Source: Myxococcales bacterium (GTDB lineage: Bacteria; Myxococcota_A; Polyangia; Polyangiales; Polyangiaceae). Taken from it: 64,000 nucleotides of DNA. The notes below the pieces were generated by a model. It saw only the letters and a list, made by a program, of their open reading frames with translations, had not been told where the DNA came from and did not search any database. Below, piece by piece: positions 9,037 to 20,270 of the stretch. Location of the stretch: assembly GCA_025359105.1 (NCBI GenBank), contig JANYHK010000141.1, positions 1 through 64,000 on the forward strand, given 5' to 3'. Position numbers and translations under genes: made by a program. The first letter of the stretch is position 1. Each line of letters opens with the position of its first letter.

Positions 9037-10132
9037 CGCCGGAGAACGGCGTCGGATCGACGAGATCGGGGCGCGACCGTGCGACGAGCCGGCCAAACGC
9101 CTCCTTGTCGGTCGCGATCTCGAGCGCTTCCTCGGGCGCGACCTTGCCAAGCCCCATGAGCCGCTCCAGCGCCATGTCCATCGTCTGCATTCCGACGGAC
9201 TGCCCGCCCTGCATGACGCTGCCGATCTGGTGCATCTTGCCCTCGCGGATCATCGACGAGACGGCGCTCGTGCCGATGAGGATCTCGTGGGCGGCGATTC
9301 GCCCCTTGCCGTCCTTCGTGCGCACGAGCTGCTGCGCGACGATGCCGACGAGGCCCTCCGCGAGCATCCCGCGTACCTGCGACTGCTCTTCGGCGCCGAA
9401 GGAGTTGACGATGCGGTCGATCGTCGACGCAGCGCCGTTCGTGTGCACCGTGGCGAAGACGAGGATGCCCTGGTTGGCGAGCTGCAGCGCCAGGAGCATC
9501 GTCTCGTTGTTCCGGAGCTCGCCGATGAGGATGACCTGCGGATCCTCGCGCCCCGCGCTGCGCATGGCGGCGGCGAAGCTCGACGCATGAACGCCGACCT
9601 CGCGGTGCGTCACGGCGGCCTTCTTCGGCTCGTGGACGAACTCGATCGGGTCCTCGACGGTGAGGATGTGGCACGCGCGCGTCTCGTTGATGTGATCGAT
9701 CATCGCGGCGAGGGTGGTGCTCTTGCCGCTGCCCGTGGGGCCCGTCACGAGCACCAGGCCGGCGCGCTTCTCCGAGAGCTTGCGGATCACCTCGGGGCAG
9801 CCCAGGTCCGCCAGGGTCGCGAGCTTGGTGGGAATGATACGGAACACCGCGGCCAGGCCGGTGGCCTTGTGGAAGTAGTTCGCGCGGAAGCGCGCCTTGT
9901 CGCCGTAGGCGTAGGCGAAGTCCAGATCGTGGTCGTCGTCGATCTTCTTCTGCTGCGCGGAGTTCGTGATCTCGGAGAGGAGCGCGTCCATCTCGGTCTT
10001 GTCGACGGGTGCGGTACGGAGCGGGACCAGATCGCCGCGCGCGCGGAGCATCGGTGGGTAACCGACACCGAGGTGCAAATCGCTCCCGTTCTTGGCGATG
10101 AGCTCGTCGAACATGCGATCGATCTTCGCCAC
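9029..10132 (-). CDS. pilT: PilT-family twitching-motility ATPase
   Basis: A 367-residue type IV pilus retraction ATPase of normal length. It shows the PilT N-domain, then Walker A GPTGSGKS (131-138), Asp box EDPIEFVH (160-167), Walker B ILIGE with Glu205 as catalytic base, His box ATVHTNGA with His230, and the REGK retraction motif near 293. The ring-forming motor would power pilus retraction for social gliding motility at the inner membrane. One oddity is GELRNNET, where PilT usually has GEMRDLET, so the Asp after Arg is Asn. It lies 3 bases downstream of a second, larger PilT-like gene, so both are co-transcribed. It could be a PilT2/PilU-type accessory motor rather than the main retraction ATPase, because no other pilus genes are in the window. 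Confidence 0.9.
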   Translation of the reverse strand: MAKIDRMFDELIAKNGSDLHLGVGYPPMLRARGDLVPLRTAPVDKTEMDALLSEITNSAQQKKIDDDHDLDFAYAYGDKARFRANYFHKATGLAAVFRIIPTKLATLADLGCPEVIRKLSEKRAGLVLVTGPTGSGKSTTLAAMIDHINETRACHILTVEDPIEFVHEPKKAAVTHREVGVHASSFAAAMRSAGREDPQVILIGELRNNETMLLALQLANQGILVFATVHTNGAASTIDRIVNSFGAEEQSQVRGMLAEGLVGIVAQQLVRTKDGKGRIAAHEILIGTSAVSSMIREGKMHQIGSVMQGGQSVGMQTMDMALERLMGLGKVAPEEALEIATDKEAFGRLVARSRPDLVDPTPFSGAT

Positions 10133-10135
10133 GCG

Positions 10136-12586
10136 TCAGCCCTTCTTCCCGAACAGCGAGCCTGCCTTGGACAGGAGCCCGCCCAGGTCCATCGCCGTCT
10201 CCTCCGGGGGTCGCTTCTTGGGGAGCATGCCGCCAGGCGCGGGCGCGGGGGCTGGCTGGGCGCCTCGCACCAGGAGCGCGTCGAAGTCGTCCGGCGCCTC
10301 GGCCATGAGGCGGGCCGTGGCTTGCTCCACCTTGCCGGCGCGCACGAGATCGGCGAGCGAGTCGTCCATCCGCACGATGCCGTGCGCCTTGCCTCGCTGC
10401 TGGAGGCTCGGGATCTGGAACGTCTTGTCGTCTCGAATGAGCGTGTAGAGCTGGACGGACCCGGGGAGCACGTCGACCGCAACGTGGAGTCGCGTCTTGT
10501 CGACGCTCGGCACGAGGCGCTGGCTCACGATGAGGCGCAGCGCGCCCGCGAGCGTCATGCGGACCTGCTGCTGCTCGGCCGGCGGGAAGAGGTCGATGAC
10601 GCGGTCGATCGTCTTGGCGGCGCTTGGTGAACTCATGGTGCCGAGCACGAGGTGGCCGGTCTCGCTCGCCGACAGCGCCATGCGCACGGTCTCGGCGTCG
10701 CGCAGCTCGCCGACGACGATGACGTCGGGATCCTCACGCAGCGCGGCCTTCAGCGCGGTCGCGAACGAGGCGGTGTGCGTCCCGACCTCGCGTTGACTGA
10801 GGAGGGCCGACTTGCGAGGGTGCAAGTACTCGATCGGGTCCTCGACTGTGATGATGTGGAGCGAGCCGTCGCGGTTCACGAGGTCGACGAGGGCGGCGAG
10901 CGTGCTCGTCTTGCCGTGCCCGGACGGACCGGTCAGCAGGATGAGGCCCTGGTGGTGTTTGGTCACCTGCGAGATGGTCTCGGGGAGGCCGAGGGACGCG
11001 AGCGTGGGAACCTCGCGTGCAATGACCCGGAAGCAGACCTTGATGCCGGTGCGCTGGCGCGACACGTTCACGCGGAACCGGCCGTGGGTCGCGTGATCGA
11101 GCGCGAAATCGCAGGCGCCATCGACGTCGAGGTTCTTGTGGATGCGGCGGGGGACGATCTCGTCGGCGACTTTCTCGACGACCGCGGCGTCGAAGGGCGC
11201 CGTGCGCGGCATGAGCTCGCCGGCGATCCGCAGCAGCGCAGAGCGCCCGGCCGCGACGTGAAGATCGCTCGCGCCAGCGTTGCGCGCGAGGCCGAGCAGC
11301 TCGTCCAGACCCATTCCCGTCGAGGGCTGGAGGGAAGGCACCGGGCCCTTATGGATGAACGCCGTCTCCGCGATGCTGATGCTGATGCTCGGCGTGCTCG
11401 GATCCTCTTTGCGATCGCGATCGGCTTTGGCTGCCGAGATCGACAGGTTGGTGGGGACCAACGGCACCGCCGTTTTGGCCGCGACGGGCGCCGGCTGCGG
11501 CGACGGCGCCGGCTTCGCGGGAACCGGCTTTGCCGCCTGGGTGGAACCAGAGGCAGGAGGCGGTGCGGCGGGGGCGGCCGCGACCTGCGGCGCGGACTTC
11601 GGGGGCGGCGCGGGCTGTGCGGGCTCGGCCTTGCGGTCGTCACCGAGCCCGAGCCCGCGAACGGTCTCCTTGCCGTCCTTGAGCATCGCGCTCGGAGGCG
11701 GCGCCTTCGCCGTGCCGGGTCCGGCCGACATCGGCTGCGTCGCCGTCGAGACCTTGCCCTCCGACGGAGCACGATTCTGCGGTTGGGTGCTCGGCGGCAT
11801 CTGCTGCACGAGGTGCTGCGGCTGCGCGCCGTGGTTCACCACCACCACGGGAGGCGGCCCGTGCATTCCGTGCGGACCGGGGCCGCCGCCGCCAGGAATG
11901 TCGATCTCGGCCGTGGCCTCGTCGTCGTCGAGCGGGGTCGGCGGCGGCGGGCGCGGCGGCGGACCGGCGGCGGGGGGTGGCGCAGCGGCGGCCGGCTTGC
12001 GGTCGCCGTCGTCGAGCTCGATCTCGAGGGGCACCTCGAGGCGCGGCCGCGACGGCGCCGCCTGCGGGGTCGACGGCGGCTGATTCATCAGCGTCGGTTC
12101 GTCGTCGTCGTCGGCGTGCGGAGGCCGCACCTGTGGCCCCGGCATCGGCGGCGGGGGCTCGGTCTGGTCGCGCCGCGGGTCGCGCTTGGCGGCGGAGACC
12201 TCCTGCCTCGCGGTCGGCGTGACCGTGACGGTGTCCTTGCTGACGCTCGGCGGCAGCGGACGCGCCTGCGCCGCCGGGATCTCGCGCTTCGTCAACGTGA
12301 AGCGCGCCTGCACGACGTCGTTGCGCATGATCGCGGAGACGGTGATGACGCCGAGCCCGTCCACGCGCGTCGTCCACTGCGTCGGCTTCGCGGTCAGCGA
12401 CTCGACGTACCGGCTCCCACCGACGCCTACCAGCATCTGCAGGATGGCGTCGGTCGTAGGCGCCGCTCCGTCGACAGGCTGGAAGGAGCCGCCCACCTTC
12501 ACGCAGGGCAGCCGATCGCTGGCCAAAGCAAACTCGAGCACCTCGGGGCGCGCGAGGTTGCGAAGCAGCTCTTCGATCGTCTTCAC
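10136..12586 (-). CDS. Large PilT-like ATPase with N-terminal extra domain and Pro-rich linker
   Basis: An 816-residue protein, more than twice the normal PilT length. Residues 1-105 form a small globular domain. About 110-420 are Pro/Ala-rich low complexity, probably a flexible linker. The C-terminal 390 residues are a PilT domain: Walker A GPSGHGKT (553-560), Asp box EDPIEYLH, Walker B VVGE followed by the canonical RDAET. The His box reads GTMSSPSA (649-656) instead of GTLHTSSA, so its conserved His is Ser652. The last residues end in a short amphipathic Lys-rich tail. ATP binding looks intact but the His-dependent relay may be altered, so the role may be regulatory or partnered with the downstream PilT. 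The start is GTG 12586, just downstream of a dyad at 12592-12612. Confidence 0.85.
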   Translation of the reverse strand: MKTIEELLRNLARPEVLEFALASDRLPCVKVGGSFQPVDGAAPTTDAILQMLVGVGGSRYVESLTAKPTQWTTRVDGLGVITVSAIMRNDVVQARFTLTKREIPAAQARPLPPSVSKDTVTVTPTARQEVSAAKRDPRRDQTEPPPPMPGPQVRPPHADDDDEPTLMNQPPSTPQAAPSRPRLEVPLEIELDDGDRKPAAAAPPPAAGPPPRPPPPTPLDDDEATAEIDIPGGGGPGPHGMHGPPPVVVVNHGAQPQHLVQQMPPSTQPQNRAPSEGKVSTATQPMSAGPGTAKAPPPSAMLKDGKETVRGLGLGDDRKAEPAQPAPPPKSAPQVAAAPAAPPPASGSTQAAKPVPAKPAPSPQPAPVAAKTAVPLVPTNLSISAAKADRDRKEDPSTPSISISIAETAFIHKGPVPSLQPSTGMGLDELLGLARNAGASDLHVAAGRSALLRIAGELMPRTAPFDAAVVEKVADEIVPRRIHKNLDVDGACDFALDHATHGRFRVNVSRQRTGIKVCFRVIAREVPTLASLGLPETISQVTKHHQGLILLTGPSGHGKTSTLAALVDLVNRDGSLHIITVEDPIEYLHPRKSALLSQREVGTHTASFATALKAALREDPDVIVVGELRDAETVRMALSASETGHLVLGTMSSPSAAKTIDRVIDLFPPAEQQQVRMTLAGALRLIVSQRLVPSVDKTRLHVAVDVLPGSVQLYTLIRDDKTFQIPSLQQRGKAHGIVRMDDSLADLVRAGKVEQATARLMAEAPDDFDALLVRGAQPAPAPAPGGMLPKKRPPEETAMDLGGLLSKAGSLFGKKG

Positions 12587-12591
12587 TCGAC

Positions 12592-12612
12592 CAGGATGTT
12601 ACATCACCTGGC
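12592..12612. promoter_or_regulatory. Dyad symmetry immediately upstream of the large pilT-like gene
   Basis: GATGT-T-ACATC (12596-12606) is a perfect inverted repeat flanked by CCAGG and CCTGG, giving a near-perfect 21-base dyad 5 bases upstream of the GTG start. It could be an operator or a stem at the 5' end of the mRNA. No protein can be named. Confidence 0.3.
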
Positions 12613-12682
12613 TCTGACCTGTCCCAAATCGAGGGATCTGTTTTTCGACGGCCCGCCGATTTAAAGGGGGATCGTAGGGGTC

Positions 12683-13831
12683 TCAGGCCGGGGGATGAGC
12701 CCCGTTGCCCGCCGGCGACGCGGATCCGGTGACCCGCTCGGCTTCACCGCGCTCGTACGCGCCGAAGAGGCGACCCCACGAGGTCTCCCGCTTCCAGGTC
12801 TCGAAGGTCTTCTTGTCCTTCATCGGCCACCGGTAATAGTCGTGGTAGGCCTCGCTGCCGAAGATGAAGACGTTCACGAGCGGCGTGTGGAAGAAGATCT
12901 TCTGGAACTTCTTCATCGGCCCGAACCACATGAAGTCGCCGACCTTGCTCGCGCCGTTGTCGCCGACCTCGAAGCCCCAGCTCTCCTTCGAGATGTCGTC
13001 GCCGACGATCTCGATGTCCCGCGGATCGCCGACGCCCAGCTTGTCCTCGTGCGCCACGCGGATGAACTCGAGGCTCATCGGATCGAAGCCCATCATCTTC
13101 GCGGCGACCGCGTCGATGGCGACCTGATCGCTGCTCGCGAGCATGTAGTCCTTGATGACCGGGATCATCGTGCGCGGCCCCGGGCCGTTGCCCGCGGTCG
13201 TGCCGTCCATGATCGCGAAGAGCCCCGAGTGGATCTCCTTCTGGATCGCGAGCAAATCGACGAGCGTGCGGTGGATCCACGAGTGCGTGTAGTGACGCTT
13301 CGTCGCGAGCAGCCCGCCGAACGCGTTCTTCATCGCGCCGGTGGTCGTCGTGTAGATGTGGCACTTCACCGTCGGTAGGTGGACGATGTTCTTCCCGAAG
13401 AAGTAGTCGGGGATGAAGATGCCCTCGGGGAAGATCTTGTTGAGCACGTGCATCCGCGCCTTGGGGCGGTACTCCACCCACTTCATGTCGTTCTCTTTGA
13501 AGTTGTAGAGAACGGGGATGTCGTACTTCTTGAAGAGCGGGAGGTAGTGGTTGAGGTCCTCACCCTTGAAGGCGTTCGTCACGACCGTCTTGTTCTGGAC
13601 GCACGAGACGTCGGGGTAGCCGGCGTTCCTCAGCGCCTGGATGGTGCCCTCCATCTGCCACGGCGTCGAGTTGGCGCCGGGGAACGGGTAGTGCCACGAG
13701 ATGTTGTCCTTGAGGATCGTCGTCTTGCCCTTCTCGAGGGCCTCGCTCATGCCGGCCATTTCGCAGAGGCGCTCGATGTCCTTGAGGATCGTCTCGGGCT
13801 TGCACTTGAGAACGGCGACCTTGGATTTCAT
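12683..13831 (-). CDS. DUF362 domain protein
   Basis: A 382-residue protein from ATG 13831, which is preceded by GGAG at a normal distance; the frame is open 21 codons further upstream, but that part is poor in coding character. The sequence matches the general layout of DUF362 proteins: an N-terminal half with the VAVLKCKP and DNISWHYP strands, a central segment KNAFGGLLATKRHYTH, and an IKDYMLASSDQVAIDAVAAK segment with DPRDIEIVGDD downstream. The family's reaction is unknown; some members carry a ferredoxin domain, but none is visible here. No signal peptide. The protein is notably rich in Lys and aromatic residues for this genome. It sits 71 bases downstream of enolase on the same strand, and may share its transcript. 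Confidence 0.8.
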   Translation of the reverse strand: MKSKVAVLKCKPETILKDIERLCEMAGMSEALEKGKTTILKDNISWHYPFPGANSTPWQMEGTIQALRNAGYPDVSCVQNKTVVTNAFKGEDLNHYLPLFKKYDIPVLYNFKENDMKWVEYRPKARMHVLNKIFPEGIFIPDYFFGKNIVHLPTVKCHIYTTTTGAMKNAFGGLLATKRHYTHSWIHRTLVDLLAIQKEIHSGLFAIMDGTTAGNGPGPRTMIPVIKDYMLASSDQVAIDAVAAKMMGFDPMSLEFIRVAHEDKLGVGDPRDIEIVGDDISKESWGFEVGDNGASKVGDFMWFGPMKKFQKIFFHTPLVNVFIFGSEAYHDYYRWPMKDKKTFETWKRETSWGRLFGAYERGEAERVTGSASPAGNGAHPPA

Positions 13832-13902
13832 GATCTGAACGCTCCGTGAATCGTGAGAACTGAAACTACGCTTGGACAGCCGCGGCGATTCCAAAAGCCC
13901 AA

Positions 13903-17248
<3,346 letters not shown>

Positions 17249-17298
17249 AGCACGGAAAATCGCGGGTTTCGTGGGCCCCTGCTACGATCCGAGATGGA

Positions 17299-19602
17299 GT
17301 GAGCCTCTCCGACGCCCCCAAGACACCGCCCGCGCATCGGCGCGCGATGGCCACAGCCGACGCGACCGACGCGCGCCGGCCCGAGATCACGCGCGACGTG
17401 GGCGCGGTCGAGCTTCGCCTGGCGATCGCGAAGGACGGGCTCGGGCTCGAGCTCGCGCGCCCGGCGCGCCTCGCGTGCGCCCTCGTGACGGAGCTCTCGG
17501 TGCGACTGCCTGGCGCGCGCTTCCCGATCGACGTGTCGGGCGGCGTCTCGCGCTTCCGGCACAAGCGCGGCACGCTCGAGCGCGTCGTCCTCGAGCTCCG
17601 CGCGCGCGATCTCGAGGCGTGGGCCTCGCCTCGCCTGCGCGGGCTCCTTTCGCCGCACGCGCCGCGGGTGTGGGTCGCCCTGCGCGGCGCCAGCGCGATC
17701 GTGTGCGTGAGCGACGTCGCCGACGTGCTCGACGCGGAAGCCAAGCCGCGCGTCGTGGCCTTCGACGTGCTCTTCGAATCGCGCGCCGACGAGGTGCGCC
17801 TCGTGGTGGCGAACGCGCGGGGCGTCGGGCTGCCGCGTCCGGCCACCGCGATCGCGATCGGCGCCGTCGATGCCCTGCTGGGCGGCCTGGCGGCGCGACG
17901 CGGCGCCCTCTTCGCCACGTCGGCGCTCGGCGCGCGCGTCGCCAGGGCGCTCCTCCCCGATGCCGGCGCGCGCGCGCCCGACGCAACCGGACTGGTGGTG
18001 ACGGCCCTCGCCGCGCACGACGATACGTGGATCCTGCACGCCATGCGCGGCGGCGCGCCGCAATCGGCCACGCCAGACGCGACCCGCGCTGTCGAGGCGG
18101 CGTCGCTCGTGCGCGACGCGGACGAAGCACGGCTCGCCGGCCAGCTCGAACGCGCGCGCGCGCTCGACCTCGCGGCGCTGGAGCGCGCGCCGCGTCATCC
18201 GGAGATCTGCCGGCGCATCGCCGAGATCGACGCGCACGTCGGCGGTCGCGCGGAGGCGGCGATTCTCACCTTGCGCGAGGCCTCGCGCGATCCCGACGGC
18301 CGCCCGAGCGTGCTCGCCGCCGAGCTCGCCGTGGAGACGGGCGACGTCCGCGGCGCGATCGCGGCGCTCGCGCGCGCCGGGGAGCAGGAAGAGGCGCCGC
18401 TGCTCGCCGCGCACGCGTACGCACGGGCCGCGGAGCTCGCGACCGATCCGCTCGACGGCCTCATCTGGCTCGACCTCGCGCTCGCGCGCGCCCCCGACGC
18501 CGCCGCGCTTCGCTGGGCGCGCGTCGCCCGCAGGCTCGCATCGGGCCGCCTCGAAGATGCGCTCGGGGACGTCGAGCACCTCGAGGCCCTCGCCTCCGGC
18601 GCGCGCGACAAGTACGCGGTGTGGCGCAAGGCCGGGGACGCGTACCGCGCAACCGGCCTGGTCGCCGAGTCGCTGCCGCTCTACGAGCGCGCGCTTCGTT
18701 ACGCGCCCGACGATCCCTCCGCGCTCGCCGGGCTCGGCGCCGCGCTCGTCGCCGACCAACGCGCGGCGCGCGGCGCGGCGCTCCTCGCCCGCGCGATCGA
18801 GCTGGCCGACGCCGCACAGCAGCCGGTCGCCCCGATGCTCCTGGCGCTCGCGCGCGCCCTCGCCGAAGCGCTCGGCGACCGACCTGCCGCCGTGGCCCGC
18901 GTCCGCGCCGTTCCGAACACCGCGCCCGAGGCTCTCGTCGCGCGCGGTCTCGAGGGGCGCTGGCGCGCCGAGCTCGGCGATCTCGCCGGCGCGTCGCTCG
19001 CGTTCGCCCGGCTGCGCGAGCTCGCTGGCGCGCTCGACGGCGCAGCCCCGGCCGCCGCGCAAGCCATCCCGCTCCTGGTCGAGGGCGCCACGTTCGAAGA
19101 CGCGGTGCAGGCCGACCTCCTCGCGGCCCAGCGCCACCTCGCCTGCGCGCTCCGCCTCCGGCCGCGTGAGCCCGCCATCGAGGACGCCTACCGCGCGATC
19201 GGTCGCCGGATCGCCCGCAAGCCGCCGGAGGGGCCGGTCGAACCGATCGCCGCGTCACGCGCACCGGCAGCCGCGCCGCTGCCGCCACCGCCCGACCCTC
19301 CGGAGCTCGACCTCGATCCGCAGCACGACGAGCAACGCGTGGAGCAGCTCACACGCATGCTGCAGGCCAACCCCGAGGACGACGGCGTCGTCGACGAGCT
19401 CGCCCTCCGTCTTTTGCGGCTCGGTCGCAGCCTCGAGCTGTTCGCCCTCTTGAGCGCCCGCCTCGAGGACGCGCCGCCCGACCGGCGCGCGCGGCTCGTC
19501 CCCAAGCAGCGCGAGGTCCTCGCTCGCCTGGCAGAGGACGCGCGTAACGAGGGTCGCGCCAACGAAGCCGACCTCTTCGACGCCGCGAAGAACGCGCTCT
19601 GA
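17299..19602 (+). CDS. TPR-rich protein of unknown function
   Basis: A protein of up to 767 residues from GTG 17299; ATG 17347 is an equally good start. The first 250 residues form an alpha/beta region with no recognised family. From about 260 onward it is almost all helical, with Ala/Leu-rich paired helices typical of tetratricopeptide repeats (for example about 450-600). A Pro-rich spacer lies near 660-680 and a last TPR-like segment (MLQANPEDDGVVDELALRLLRLG) follows. No signal peptide or membrane helix is seen. TPR proteins usually act as scaffolds; the partner is unknown. A TACGAT box at 17283-17288 could be its -10 element and would give a very short leader. It converges with the TerB-like gene. 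Confidence 0.75.
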   Translation: MSLSDAPKTPPAHRRAMATADATDARRPEITRDVGAVELRLAIAKDGLGLELARPARLACALVTELSVRLPGARFPIDVSGGVSRFRHKRGTLERVVLELRARDLEAWASPRLRGLLSPHAPRVWVALRGASAIVCVSDVADVLDAEAKPRVVAFDVLFESRADEVRLVVANARGVGLPRPATAIAIGAVDALLGGLAARRGALFATSALGARVARALLPDAGARAPDATGLVVTALAAHDDTWILHAMRGGAPQSATPDATRAVEAASLVRDADEARLAGQLERARALDLAALERAPRHPEICRRIAEIDAHVGGRAEAAILTLREASRDPDGRPSVLAAELAVETGDVRGAIAALARAGEQEEAPLLAAHAYARAAELATDPLDGLIWLDLALARAPDAAALRWARVARRLASGRLEDALGDVEHLEALASGARDKYAVWRKAGDAYRATGLVAESLPLYERALRYAPDDPSALAGLGAALVADQRAARGAALLARAIELADAAQQPVAPMLLALARALAEALGDRPAAVARVRAVPNTAPEALVARGLEGRWRAELGDLAGASLAFARLRELAGALDGAAPAAAQAIPLLVEGATFEDAVQADLLAAQRHLACALRLRPREPAIEDAYRAIGRRIARKPPEGPVEPIAASRAPAAAPLPPPPDPPELDLDPQHDEQRVEQLTRMLQANPEDDGVVDELALRLLRLGRSLELFALLSARLEDAPPDRRARLVPKQREVLARLAEDARNEGRANEADLFDAAKNAL

Positions 19603-19607
19603 GGTCT

Positions 19608-19629
19608 GACGCGAATCGGACGCGAATCG
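19608..19629. repeat. 11-base tandem duplication between convergent genes
   Basis: GACGCGAATCG occurs twice in direct tandem in the 31-base gap between two convergent genes. This is probably a recent slippage product with no evident function. Confidence 0.6.
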
Positions 19630-19633
19630 GCGG

Positions 19634-20200
19634 CTACGCGGCGGAGACGGCCGCGCGGACTTCGGTCAGGGCCTGCTCGACGTCGGCGGGGGACATGCCG
19701 CACGCCTGCGCGATCTTGGTGAGCACGGAGCGCTCGACCTCGCTGACGTTCTCGCTGACCTGCGCGATGAGCGCTGCGATGCGGAGGACCTCGCGGCTGT
19801 GCTCGGGCCGATGCGCGTGCTCGGCAACGGCCTTCACCCGCGCGTCGAGGCCATCCTCGGCGAGCTGATCGGAGAGATCTGCGACGAGCGCGCTGATGGC
19901 CTGCGGAGGAACGGCGCCGCCGCACGCGGTGGTGACGACCTTCTCGAACGTCTTGCGTTCTTGCTCGTCGATGACGCCGTCGGCCGACGCCACGAGATAG
20001 GCCCCCTCGACGATCGCCTCGAAGAGCGCGCAGGCCTGCGGATCGAAACCGGTGGGTACCGTCGCCTCGTCGGACGGACGAGACCCATACGACGCCGCCG
20101 CGAGCGTGAGGATGCTCACCGGCTGCGCCCCTCCTTCCGGACCGGCCGCGCTGTGGGCCGCGACGCGCGCGAGGAGATTGATCTTCTCTTCCGTATCCAT
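19634..20200 (-). CDS. TerB-like (tellurite-resistance-type) domain protein
   Basis: A 188-residue protein whose middle (about residues 58-90) matches the first helical hairpin of TerB/DjlA-N-type domains: hydrophobic residues, then ADGVIDEQERKTFEKVV, where the acidic DGxIDxxE pattern probably binds a metal ion. A second half (about 110-185) repeats the all-helical pattern with VSEVERSVLTKIAQACGMS. There is no signal peptide, so it should be cytoplasmic or membrane-associated. TerB domains occur in stress and envelope-associated systems and seldom indicate tellurite resistance by themselves. No other ter genes are nearby. It ends convergently with the TPR gene, and is 70 bases upstream of the lipoprotein operon end on the same strand. 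Confidence 0.75.
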   Translation of the reverse strand: MDTEEKINLLARVAAHSAAGPEGGAQPVSILTLAAASYGSRPSDEATVPTGFDPQACALFEAIVEGAYLVASADGVIDEQERKTFEKVVTTACGGAVPPQAISALVADLSDQLAEDGLDARVKAVAEHAHRPEHSREVLRIAALIAQVSENVSEVERSVLTKIAQACGMSPADVEQALTEVRAAVSAA

Positions 20201-20270
20201 GAGCTGAGCCGAGTGTACCAGAGGACGGGCCCAGGCAATCGAGATTGCGGGCCCACCGCGCGCCTCGGCC

